Positions 17,887 through 25,320 of a DNA stretch of 36,263 bases are shown here, one piece after another; the first letter of the stretch is position 1, and every line of letters starts with the position of its first letter. This DNA is from Moorena producens 3L (GTDB lineage Bacteria; Cyanobacteriota; Cyanobacteriia; Cyanobacteriales; Coleofasciculaceae), in contig NZ_GL890833.1 in the NCBI RefSeq assembly GCF_000211815.1, forward strand, positions 18,062 to 54,324, in the 5' to 3' direction. A model generated the notes under the pieces. It was not told the DNA's origin and searched no databases. It saw only the letters and a list, made by a program, of their open reading frames with translations. The position numbers and the translations under genes are program-made.

Positions 17887-18438
17887 ATGCCAGCAGACAA
17901 AACTGAGCCTGAAGCTACCCAAGCATCTAATTCTGATAATTCTGATAATTCTGATAATTCTGATAATTCTGACACTTCCACTATCGAAGCATCAGAGCAA
18001 ATTACCCTAGCTGCTAACATAAAAAGCTTAGGGCTTAATCAAATTCAGCGCCACATTTTCCTGTGTGCTGATCAAACTAAACCGAAATGCTGCTCAAAAG
18101 AAATTAGCCTTCAATCCTGGGAATATCTCAAAAAACGCCTTAAAGAGCTAAAACTAGACCAGCCCAAGGATGTTCAACCAAGTTGCATTTTTCGCACCAA
18201 GGCTAATTGTCTGCGAGTCTGTACCTATGGTCCTGTCATGGTAGTTTACCCAGACGGTGTTTGGTATCACAGTGCTACTCCTGAGGTGATTGAACGCATT
18301 ATTCAAGAGCATATTATTGGCAACCAAGTTTTAGAAGACTATGCTTTTTTAGTTCATCCTTTGCCAGAAACTCTTCAACCATCTGCTTTAGACTACCAGG
18401 CAATGGAAGCAGCTCCTCCCCAACCCCAAGCAGGTTAA
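17887..18438 (+). CDS. Thioredoxin-like [2Fe-2S] ferredoxin-domain protein
   Basis: A 183-residue protein with a thioredoxin-like [2Fe-2S] domain from about 54 to 160. Likely cluster ligands are Cys60 with Cys68 or Cys69, and the pair Cys108 and Cys112 (CLRVC); Cys100 is an extra cysteine. The core reads HIFLCADQTKPKCC, CIFRTKANCLRVC, GPVMVVYPDGVWY. It probably carries electrons in the cytoplasm; the partner is unknown. The N-terminal 50 residues are low-complexity and include four SDN tripeptides encoded by a 9-bp repeat (17932-17967), probably a disordered extension. It precedes the response regulator on the same strand by about 260 nt. Confidence 0.83.
   Translation: MPADKTEPEATQASNSDNSDNSDNSDNSDTSTIEASEQITLAANIKSLGLNQIQRHIFLCADQTKPKCCSKEISLQSWEYLKKRLKELKLDQPKDVQPSCIFRTKANCLRVCTYGPVMVVYPDGVWYHSATPEVIERIIQEHIIGNQVLEDYAFLVHPLPETLQPSALDYQAMEAAPPQPQAG
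17932..17967 (+). repeat. TCTGATAAT x 4 microsatellite in the [2Fe-2S] gene
   Basis: Four perfect 9-bp copies encode (SDN)4. Gain or loss of a unit keeps the frame, so the disordered N-terminus could vary in length between strains. Confidence 0.85.
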
Positions 18439-18543
18439 CATCCTAGTTGTAATGAAGCCCACCTTGGCGACGCAACGGGTTCTAAAATCTACTGACTTGG
18501 CCAGCCTAGGGTTCCCGGTGCAACGTTCAAGTTAAGTCTTTTC

Positions 18544-18575
18544 CTTACCAACCCTAATTCTTACCAACCCTAATT
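18544..18575 (+). repeat. 16-bp direct tandem duplication
   Basis: CTTACCAACCCTAATT occurs twice back to back, upstream of the response regulator gene. No role is evident. Confidence 0.75.
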
Positions 18576-18701
18576 ATGGTGAGGTAGGATTATTGGTTGG
18601 AGAGTTAAAGCAGCTTGGTAACTTCCAGGCATTAGAAAAGGCAAGAGGTACTACCACTATTAACAAAATTAAGCAAGCAAAGTATAAAAAACGTTACAGT
18701 T

Positions 18702-19349
18702 ATGAAGGACAATGCTGTAAGAGAGCAACAAAAACTGCTGCTGATTGATGATGACCCCAACCTCATATTGCTAGTCAAGGACTACCTAGAGTTTCGGGGA
18801 TACGAGGTGATGACCGCTGAACATGGGAAAGAAGCTCTGGACATTTTAGAGCAGGATATTCCTGATATGATTATCTGTGACGTGATGATGCCAGAAATGG
18901 ACGGCTATACCCTGGTAGAAAAGGTCAGAGATGATTCTCGCACCAGCTGCATTCCGGTACTATTTCTCTCAGCCAAGGGTCAAAGCCAAGATCGAATAAA
19001 AGGACTCAATAAGGGTGCGGATATTTATATGGTTAAGCCCTTTGAGCCAGAAGAACTGGTAGCACAGGTGGAATCTTGCCTCAAGCAAACTGCTCGTATG
19101 ATGCAGCTCACAGTTTCTAATCCAGACAGCGCACCCAGAATTAACGTTCCTTACGATGTTGATTTGACTCCTACTGAGCGGAAGGTTGTCCAGTTTGTGG
19201 CAAGAGGTATGGCAAATCGGGAGATTGCTCAGCAGCTGAATGTTTCTCAGCGTACCATAGAAAGTCATGTGTCTAACATGCTAGGGAAAACTGGTCTCCA
19301 TAACCGTACTGAATTAGCCCGTTGGGCAATTGAAAATAGTATGGCATAA
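18702..19349 (+). CDS. rre1: NarL/LuxR-family response regulator, Rre1/Ycf29 type
   Basis: A 215-residue two-component regulator. The receiver domain (about 11-128) has the acidic pocket DDD (16-18), the phospho-acceptor Asp60 in IICDVMMPEMDG, and the KPF lysine. The output domain (about 150-213) is a LuxR helix-turn-helix: LTPTERKVVQFVARGMANREIA, then RTIESHVSNMLGKTGLHNR. The pattern closely resembles what I recall of cyanobacterial Rre1 (plastid Ycf29). Rre1 works with kinase Hik34 and is linked to expression of heat-shock genes including groESL in Synechocystis; groESL lies 1.4 kb away here. The orthology is from memory and needs a tree. No histidine kinase is adjacent. Confidence 0.85.
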   Translation: MKDNAVREQQKLLLIDDDPNLILLVKDYLEFRGYEVMTAEHGKEALDILEQDIPDMIICDVMMPEMDGYTLVEKVRDDSRTSCIPVLFLSAKGQSQDRIKGLNKGADIYMVKPFEPEELVAQVESCLKQTARMMQLTVSNPDSAPRINVPYDVDLTPTERKVVQFVARGMANREIAQQLNVSQRTIESHVSNMLGKTGLHNRTELARWAIENSMA

Positions 19350-19422
19350 CGCTCCATACGCTCATTGGTAAAGCCTAGCAAGCCAACCTTGACCGTTCAC
19401 TAATCACACAAGGACTAAGCTC

Positions 19423-20703
19423 GTGAGCCCAGAAACTATTGTTAACAATCCCACCCGACCGGCAGAGTCAGCTCCGGCTGGGGGTGCACCTTATGACCTA
19501 ACTGAATTTGATGCTAGGGTCATGAAAACCTATGGACGCTTTCCTATTGCCTTAGAGCGGGGTGCCGGTTGCCATGTCTGGGATACTTCCGGGCGAGACT
19601 ATCTTGACTTTGTGGCAGGGATTGCTACCTGTACCTTAGGTCATGCTCACCCAATTGTGGTAGAAACGGTAACTCAGCAAATCCAAAAGCTAAACCATGT
19701 TTCCAATCTCTACTACATTCCAGAGCAAGGGGCATTAGCGAAGTGGCTCATTGACCATTCTTGTGCAGAACGAGTATTTTTCTGTAACTCGGGAGCGGAG
19801 GCTAATGAAGCTGCTATCAAACTGGCACGGAAATATGGCCACACTGTGCTCGATATTGAACAGCCAGTGATTTTGACCGCTCAGGCCAGTTTCCATGGGC
19901 GAACCTTGGCAACAATCACAGCTACTGGCCAGCCTAAGTACCAGAAAAACTTTGACCCCTTGGTACCTGGGTTCGAGTACGTACCCTACAACGATATTCA
20001 GGCATTGGAAAATGCGATCGCAGATATTGATGAGGGAAATCGCCGGGTAGCAGCAGTGATGCTGGAACCATTACAGGGAGAAGGAGGTGTTCGGCCAGGA
20101 GACCTAGACTACTTCCAGCAAGTTAGAGAGATCTGTGATGAAACTGGCATCCTGCTGATTCTGGATGAAGTCCAGGTGGGTATGGGTCGCACTGGTAAAT
20201 ACTGGGGCTATCAGAATCTGGGAATAGAGCCAGATATCTTCACCAGTGCCAAGGGATTGGCTGGTGGCATTCCCATTGGAGCAATGATGTCTAAGAAATT
20301 CTGTGATATCTTCCAACCCGGAGAGCACGCTAGCACCTTTGGTGGTAATCCATTTGTCTGTGCAGTCGCCCTATCTGTAGGAAAAACCTTGGAACAGGAG
20401 AATATTTTGCAAAATGTTCAGGTGCGGGGTGAGCAGCTGCGCACCAGACTAACAGCGATCGCTCAGAAATATCCCGAAGTTATTGACGAAGTGCGAGGCT
20501 GGGGTCTAATTAATGGGCTTGTACTAAAATCAGATATCGATCTGACTTCCGTGGATGTAGTTAAAGCCGTTATGGAACGAAGTTTGTTGTTGGTACCAGC
20601 AGGACCAAAGGTAGTTCGCTTTGTTCCACCCCTAATTGTGTCAGCTCAGGAAGTTGACCAAGCGGCTCTTATTGTAGAGCAAGCCTTACAAGCTTTAGCT
20701 TAA
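19423..20703 (+). CDS. argD: Acetylornithine aminotransferase
   Basis: A 426-residue class III PLP aminotransferase that converts N-acetylglutamate semialdehyde to N-acetylornithine in arginine synthesis. Motifs are NSGAEANEAAIKLAR (122-136), LILDEVQVGMGRTG (245-258) and the PLP lysine Lys277 in FTSAKGLAGGIPIGA. The start is GTG at 19423. Class III aminotransferases overlap in substrate range, but length and motif spelling favour ArgD. It ends 17 bp from the stop of the convergent xseA. Confidence 0.93.
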   Translation: MSPETIVNNPTRPAESAPAGGAPYDLTEFDARVMKTYGRFPIALERGAGCHVWDTSGRDYLDFVAGIATCTLGHAHPIVVETVTQQIQKLNHVSNLYYIPEQGALAKWLIDHSCAERVFFCNSGAEANEAAIKLARKYGHTVLDIEQPVILTAQASFHGRTLATITATGQPKYQKNFDPLVPGFEYVPYNDIQALENAIADIDEGNRRVAAVMLEPLQGEGGVRPGDLDYFQQVREICDETGILLILDEVQVGMGRTGKYWGYQNLGIEPDIFTSAKGLAGGIPIGAMMSKKFCDIFQPGEHASTFGGNPFVCAVALSVGKTLEQENILQNVQVRGEQLRTRLTAIAQKYPEVIDEVRGWGLINGLVLKSDIDLTSVDVVKAVMERSLLLVPAGPKVVRFVPPLIVSAQEVDQAALIVEQALQALA

Positions 20704-20720
20704 CCGTCAACGGTCAACCG

Positions 20721-21956
20721 TCAACTATCAACAATCTCGATAATCTTGACTTTAACTTGACCCTCACCTAACTGAATTTGTAGTTCTTCTCCAGGAGCCA
20801 AATGCCCTGTAGACGAAGCAATGGTTCCATCTGAGGTGCGCACTAGTGCATAGCCTCGTTGTAGGACTTTTTGAGGGTCAAGGGTATTGAGTTTTTCCTT
20901 GAGAAGTTGACAGTGCTGGATCCCTTGGCTCAGACGCTTTGATGTCACTTGCAACAATCGCTGATGCTGAAATGCCATCGCATTTTGTTCCTGGTGTAGT
21001 TGTTGGTCTAGAGCTAGGTGTCGCAATCGTGTTCGTAGATGGTGCAGTTGATGGCGAGATGCCTGTGTGATTTGAGTCACCGCTTGATAAAGGCTAGTCT
21101 GCCGCTGTTGATGTTCAGCATAAAGGGTGATCAGTTCTGGTACAGCTTGTTCCGCTGCTGCTGTCGGGGTGTGAGCACTGTAGTCAGCTACTAAGTCAGC
21201 TAAGGATTCATCCCGTTGATGACCAATACCGGTGATCACCGGTATTGAGCATTGAGCAATTGCTCGCACCACCCGTTCATCATTGAAACAAGCTAAATCC
21301 TCTGATGCTCCACCCCCCCGAGCTAATATCAGTAGTTTGGCTCTGCCATCCCGCTCGACTCGATCAATAGCGTTAACTATTGATGCGATCGCAAGTTCCC
21401 CTTGAACCTGAGCCGGTGAAAACAAGACTCGTAAACCAGGATACCGTTGCTGTAGTGTACGTTTAATATCTCCCCAAGCAGCCGCTTGGGGAGAGGTAAC
21501 CACAGCAATAGTTTCAGGATGAATCGGCAGGGGGCGCTTTCGTTGTGGGTCAAATAATCCTTCGGCTTCAAATCGTTGGCGTAATTGGCGTGAGCGCAAG
21601 GCTTGCAACCCCTCACCCGCCGGTAAGGCTTGCCAGACATTCAGCTGATACTGTCCCCGCTGAGGATAAACTCGGAGGCTGCCCAAAATAATCAACTGTT
21701 CTCCTATTACTGGTAGTTGCACCAGCTTGCTTAACTGGCTCCTCCAGGCTACACACCGTATCGTAGCCTTGGCATCTCCGTCTTGGAGGGTAAAAAACAT
21801 CCCTTTTGGATGGTGGTTACTACTAGAGACTTCTCCAATCACCCAAACTCTATGGAGTTGGTCATCTTCCTCTAACAACTCTTGGATATAGTCGGTTAAC
21901 CCAGCAACCGACACAATTGCTTCTGAGAATAGGGAATTGATTGTAGATGAGGCCAT
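20721..21956 (-). CDS. xseA: Exodeoxyribonuclease VII large subunit
   Basis: A 411-residue catalytic subunit of exonuclease VII, which degrades single-stranded DNA from both ends. The N-terminal OB-fold (about 15-110) includes VWVIGEVSSSNHHPKGMFF. The catalytic domain contains VVTSPQAAAWGDI (152-164), LARGGGASEDL (211-221) and GIGHQRDESLADLVAD (243-258). A coiled-coil-prone Gln/His-rich region (about 275-360) precedes a C-terminal beta segment. The usual small-subunit gene xseB is not adjacent: only 17 bp separate this stop codon from that of argD. Confidence 0.95.
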   Translation of the reverse strand: MASSTINSLFSEAIVSVAGLTDYIQELLEEDDQLHRVWVIGEVSSSNHHPKGMFFTLQDGDAKATIRCVAWRSQLSKLVQLPVIGEQLIILGSLRVYPQRGQYQLNVWQALPAGEGLQALRSRQLRQRFEAEGLFDPQRKRPLPIHPETIAVVTSPQAAAWGDIKRTLQQRYPGLRVLFSPAQVQGELAIASIVNAIDRVERDGRAKLLILARGGGASEDLACFNDERVVRAIAQCSIPVITGIGHQRDESLADLVADYSAHTPTAAAEQAVPELITLYAEHQQRQTSLYQAVTQITQASRHQLHHLRTRLRHLALDQQLHQEQNAMAFQHQRLLQVTSKRLSQGIQHCQLLKEKLNTLDPQKVLQRGYALVRTSDGTIASSTGHLAPGEELQIQLGEGQVKVKIIEIVDS

Positions 21957-22025
21957 TGTATCGGTAATCGTTAATAAATTAATAATTTTTCACATCATGC
22001 TCTTGAATGTTTCCTAGTGACTGAT

Positions 22026-22046
22026 CGCGTAGCGTGGCCAAAGGCC
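22026..22046 (+). repeat. GGCC-hairpin interspersed repeat
   Basis: GCGTAGCGTGGCCAAAGGCC-type sequence, matching the copy absorbed into the ATPase gene (1632-1688) and the inverted copy near 28594-28616. Confidence 0.65.
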
Positions 22047-22238
22047 TTTCAAGGCTTTTGCTGATTATATATAATCAATTTTAGTTAAATCCTGAACAAA
22101 AGTATTTCCTAGTGGGTAGCCCATGCCAAGATTGATACCCATAGCAACAGGTGCGCGCCCGTTCGCGCCCCGCGTATCCTAAGGAAAAGGTAAAGCGGAC
22201 CTATGAGAAAATCCCACTAGTTCCTTTAAGATCATTTC

Positions 22239-22267
22239 TTTACAAGCAAGTACTTTTGTACTATACT
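22239..22267 (+). promoter_or_regulatory. Sigma-70-type promoter of recA
   Basis: TTTACA (22239-22244) and TATACT (22262-22267) each match five of six consensus bases and are separated by exactly 17 nt. The LexA box fills the spacer. The predicted transcript would start near 22274 and carry a leader of roughly 450 nt into recA. Confidence 0.75.
22249..22262 (+). promoter_or_regulatory. LexA (SOS) box
   Basis: AGTACTTTTGTACT matches the cyanobacterial LexA consensus RGTACNNNDGTWCB at every position. It lies between the -35 and -10 boxes, touching the -10, so bound LexA would block RNA polymerase. Confidence 0.85.
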
Positions 22268-22720
22268 TTACTCAAGTAACTGATCCTCCTCAGCATTCCT
22301 ACCCAGCTTAACCAAGCAGTGTTGCAGAGAGCTCAAGGAGCTTAAACAGTTAAAATGGATCAGTAACTATAGTCTGGCCTGATCCTTGCATTTAAGAGCC
22401 AGAAGGATTGAACAACACCAATCTTAACAAGGGATGGGATTTACCAAACCGTTGGCCTAATATAGAGTATCAGTCAGATCGGTGAAAACCCCTAATTTCA
22501 ATAAAATTAAAATTTACAGCACAGCTGTTGTTGAGGTATTTTCCCTCCTCCTGTGGCAATAACTACCACAAAGCGTGTTAGTCCAATCCTACTTTTAAGG
22601 TTGCGTGTAGGCGGTCTTTAACTCCTTGAGCAACATCCCCTCTCAATTCCCCATGTTTCTTTAGGGGGAGAATTCAAACTACCTAATTAGTCCCGATACA
22701 GTAAACTTTTTGAGGCATCC

Positions 22721-23806
22721 ATGGCTACCCCAATCACAAACAGTCCCGAAAAAGAAAAAGCTCTGAACCTGGTACTAAAACAAATTGAGCGTAATTTTGG
22801 TAAAGGTGCCATCATGCGCTTGGGTGATGCCACCCGCATGAAAGTGGAAACCATTCGGAGTGGGGCAATTACCCTAGATTTAGCCTTGGGGGGTGGTCTG
22901 CCAAAAGGTCGCATTATTGAAATTTATGGCCCAGAAAGCTCTGGTAAGACAACCCTAGCCTTGCATGCCGTTTCAGAAGTGCAAAAATCTGGGGGAGTTG
23001 CAGCGTTTGTTGATGCAGAACATGCTCTTGATCCCACCTACTCGGCAGCTTTGGGGGTTGATATCGCCAACCTTTTAGTATCTCAACCTGACACAGGGGA
23101 ATCAGCCCTAGAAATTGTGGATCAACTGGTTCGTTCTGCCGCAGTGGATATTGTTGTTATTGACTCTGTAGCTGCTTTGGTACCCCGTGCAGAAATTGAG
23201 GGGGAAATGGGTGATAACCAAGTGGGTTTACAGGCGCGGTTGATGAGTAAAGCGCTCCGCAAGATTGCTGGTAACATTGGTAAGTCTGGGTGTACTGTTA
23301 TTTTCCTCAATCAGCTACGACAAAAAATCGGCATCACCTATGGTAGCCCAGAGGTGACTACGGGTGGTAATGCACTTAAGTTCTATGCTTCAGTTCGCCT
23401 GGATATTCGTCGAATTCAAACCCTGAAAAAATCTAACGAGGGGGAATATGGGATTCGTGCCAAAGTCAAAGTTGCCAAAAATAAAGTTGCCCCTCCTTTC
23501 CGCATTGCAGAGTTTGACATTATTTTTGGCCAAGGGATTTCCCGCTTAGGGTGTCTGGTGGATTTAGCAGAACAAACCAAAGTCATTCTGCGCAAGGGAG
23601 CCTGGTATAGCCACAATGGGGACAATATTGCTCAAGGTCGGGATAATACAGTTAAGTATTTGGTTGAACATCCCGAGTTTGCTGAGAATATTGAGCAGCA
23701 AGTACGTCAACAACTGGACATGGGAGCAGTAGTTTCAGCTAACTCAGTGGCTCCTGTGGATAGCAAGGAAGCAGATAGCATTGAAGCAGGAGAAGAAGAG
23801 GCTTAA
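22721..23806 (+). CDS. recA: Recombinase A
   Basis: A 361-residue RecA that forms filaments on single-stranded DNA, drives strand exchange and triggers LexA self-cleavage. The Walker A motif GPESSGKT is at 70-77; VDIVVIDSVAALVPRAEIEG and MSKALRKIAG and IFLNQLRQKIG follow as in all RecA proteins. The C-terminus is acidic (EAGEEEA). TGAGG lies 6 nt before the ATG. The gene is monocistronic and preceded by a LexA-controlled promoter far upstream. Confidence 0.98.
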   Translation: MATPITNSPEKEKALNLVLKQIERNFGKGAIMRLGDATRMKVETIRSGAITLDLALGGGLPKGRIIEIYGPESSGKTTLALHAVSEVQKSGGVAAFVDAEHALDPTYSAALGVDIANLLVSQPDTGESALEIVDQLVRSAAVDIVVIDSVAALVPRAEIEGEMGDNQVGLQARLMSKALRKIAGNIGKSGCTVIFLNQLRQKIGITYGSPEVTTGGNALKFYASVRLDIRRIQTLKKSNEGEYGIRAKVKVAKNKVAPPFRIAEFDIIFGQGISRLGCLVDLAEQTKVILRKGAWYSHNGDNIAQGRDNTVKYLVEHPEFAENIEQQVRQQLDMGAVVSANSVAPVDSKEADSIEAGEEEA

Positions 23807-23811
23807 TCTAT

Positions 23812-24026
23812 CAGCATTCAGCTATCAGCATTCAGCTATCAGCATTCAGCTAATGCCCTACGCGCACGCTACGGGAACAGCTTTTGAATCAAACAGGTAA
23901 GGATTGGTTTAATCTGAGTGAAGTCACAGGCTGGAAGCCTGTGCCACAAAGCTGAGTGCTGACCCCTGACCCCTGACCCCTGACCCCTGACCCCTGACCC
24001 CTGACCCCTGATAGCTGAATGCTTAC
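23812..24026. repeat. Inverted-end element, copy B, with heptamer array
   Basis: The left end is CAGCATTCAGCTATCAG, a 14-mer repeated about three times; the right end is AGCTGAATGCTTAC (24013-24026). Inside, a 35-nt hairpin segment (23921-23955) is almost identical to 24666-24700 in copy C. CTGACCC then occurs seven times (23959-24007). Confidence 0.65.
23959..24007 (+). repeat. (CTGACCC)7 heptamer array
   Basis: Seven perfect copies in tandem, an STRR-type array inside the recA 3' spacer. Confidence 0.9.
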
Positions 24027-24109
24027 AATTTACTTTTCTTGAGTGTACTTTCTAATCAAAAAGCGGTCTGTTTCTGGTGGCTCTACAGACGAGTATCATG
24101 GTTTTCCTG

Positions 24110-24409
24110 CTATAACTTGCGTTCTGCCTTATTTTCCAAGCGAAATAGCCAAACCATCAACATAACTACACCAATTTGCAGAGCCAAGTTAGGCATGGCA
24201 GTAGCTACAGCTTTACCAGCAGCTAACTGGGCTAGAAAAACCATTGCACCGATAAAACCAGAGGCACCGAAGGCAATATAGATAAACTTTCTTAAGCCTC
24301 GGTAGGGATGTTGGGCTTCTGCTTTTAGCCTGGCATACTTCTCGGGATTGATTTTTTGCCCAGAGACTTTGGGATTGGGGTAAGGTTTTTTTGAGTTCGA
24401 GTTGGTCAT
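24110..24409 (-). CDS. DUF3493 small membrane protein (LPA1/REP27-like domain)
   Basis: A 99-residue protein with two membrane helices, about 42-62 (FIYIAFGASGFIGAMVFLAQL) and 73-92 (NLALQIGVVMLMVWLFRLE), after a basic N-terminus (KYARLKAEAQHPYRGLRKF). This matches the DUF3493 family, which as I recall is related to the C-terminal membrane part of plant/algal LPA1/REP27, photosystem II assembly factors. It lies within 600 bp of psbI on the other strand, which is suggestive but does not prove a photosystem II role. Confidence 0.75.
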   Translation of the reverse strand: MTNSNSKKPYPNPKVSGQKINPEKYARLKAEAQHPYRGLRKFIYIAFGASGFIGAMVFLAQLAAGKAVATAMPNLALQIGVVMLMVWLFRLENKAERKL

Positions 24410-24475
24410 GAATGTTTTACCCTAACTTACCTGACTGATTTGCTGTAGTAATATTTGCTATATTAATAAACTGGT

Positions 24476-24547
24476 GCCGATGTAGCTCAGTGGTAGAGCA
24501 TTCGATTCGTAATCGAACGGTCGGCGGTTCAAATCCGCTCATCGGCT
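24476..24547 (+). tRNA. tRNA-Thr (anticodon CGU)
   Basis: A full cloverleaf: acceptor GCCGATG/CATCGGC, D-arm GCTC/GAGC, anticodon stem TTCGA/TCGAA with loop TTCGTAA (anticodon CGT at 24508-24510), and T-arm GGCGG-TTCAAAT-CCGCT. The discriminator base is T and no CCA is encoded. It reads ACG threonine codons. Confidence 0.95.
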
Positions 24548-24549
24548 TT

Positions 24550-24738
24550 GGGTAAGCAATCAGCAATCAGCAATCAGCAATCAGTTATCATTTATAAACT
24601 ATCAGTTATCAGCTATTAGTTATCAGCTATTAGTTATCAGCTTATGGGTTAGGTTCGAGCGATTAAAGTCACAGGGTCGAAGCCTGTGCCACAAAGCTGA
24701 CGGCTGACGGCTGACCACTGACCGCTGAATGCTTACCC
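24550..24738. repeat. Inverted-end element, copy C, after tRNA-Thr
   Basis: Perfect 9-bp inverted ends, GGGTAAGCA (24550-24558) and TGCTTACCC (24730-24738). It contains four GCAATCA heptamers (24556-24583), degenerate TATCAGCTATTAGT units, the 35-nt hairpin segment shared with copy B (24666-24700), and ACTGACCGCTGAATGC at the right end. It starts three bases after the tRNA. Confidence 0.7.
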
Positions 24739-24941
24739 AGCTTTTATGCCAGTTTTAAGGATATTAAAGGTTAAATGGGAGCCACCTTTAGGTATGATCT
24801 TAAAAAAGTATGAAGTTAGTCGTGTCGCAAAATCAGATGGTTTTTGATCTAGATTCCCAATTCTAGAAGTTTCACCATCAGACCAATGTCTCATGTACTA
24901 CTTCATCTTCCGTATTTCATATCTTCTTGGGAGAACTCAAC

Positions 24942-25058
24942 ATGGCAACACTCAAAATCATTGTTTATATAGTGGTTAGCTTCTTTATTGCCTTATTTGT
25001 GTTTGGCTTCTTGTCAAACGATCCATCTCGTAACCCTAAGCGGAAAGATTTCGAGTAA
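24942..25058 (+). CDS. psbI: Photosystem II reaction centre protein I
   Basis: A 38-residue single-span thylakoid protein of the photosystem II core, next to D1 and involved in its assembly and stability. The sequence opens MATLKIIVYIVVSFFIALF and ends PSRNPKRKDFE, the family hallmark; the FVFGFLSNDP segment is typical. GGGAG sits about 10 nt before the ATG. It is complete at the usual length and stands alone, ahead of a strong hairpin terminator. Confidence 0.97.
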   Translation: MATLKIIVYIVVSFFIALFVFGFLSNDPSRNPKRKDFE

Positions 25059-25163
25059 ATAGCGTTCGCGAAGCGGTTCCAAAGGAACATCGCATTATCA
25101 TGTCAGGTCTATCAAAGACCTCAACTAGAGATAGCCACGGCTCGTGAAGACGGGATTATCTAG

Positions 25164-25197
25164 ACAAAACCACGCTCTTAGATGAGGGTGGTTTTGT
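25164..25197 (+). terminator. psbI transcription terminator
   Basis: ACAAAACCAC (25164-25173) pairs with GTGGTTTTGT (25188-25197) as a perfect 10-bp stem, with the T-rich arm and ATTTAT after it. It is about 105 nt downstream of the psbI stop codon. Confidence 0.75.
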
Positions 25198-25320
25198 ATT
25201 TATGCTTAATTAGTTGTAATATGGGCTGTCTTTGTCGATAACCGATTTGGAACTACAATCTTGGGGATTGAGTCAAGGATTGTTGGTCTGAATAGTAAAA
25301 CACCAGCCAATTAGTGAAAA

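Larger units (their letters stand above)
21957..22720. other. xseA-recA spacer with recA control region
   Basis: It contains a GGCC-hairpin repeat (22026-22046), an inverted repeat CTAGTGGG/CCCACTAG (22109-22116 and 22213-22220) enclosing a degenerate AGGTGCG-like piece, then the LexA-controlled promoter (22239-22267). The following roughly 450 nt before recA holds no open frame that I can support and probably forms the recA leader. Confidence 0.7.
23807..24109. other. recA 3' spacer, made almost entirely of repeats
   Basis: Consists of a 14-mer array, an ACAGGC/GCCTGT hairpin (23921-23955) and a CTGACCC array, bounded by CAGCATTCAGC and GCTGAATGCTTAC. No gene was seen. Confidence 0.75.

Noticed and set aside
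22149..22202. Possible sixth AGGTGCG element
   Set aside because: Only AGGTGCG at the left and a GGACCT right end survive; the core is different, so it may be an unrelated GC-rich insertion.
23959..24007. Regular repeats that could suggest a CRISPR array
   Set aside because: The period is 7 nt with no spacers and there are no cas genes; the 72-, 84- and 123-bp arrays are coding repeats without unique spacers.
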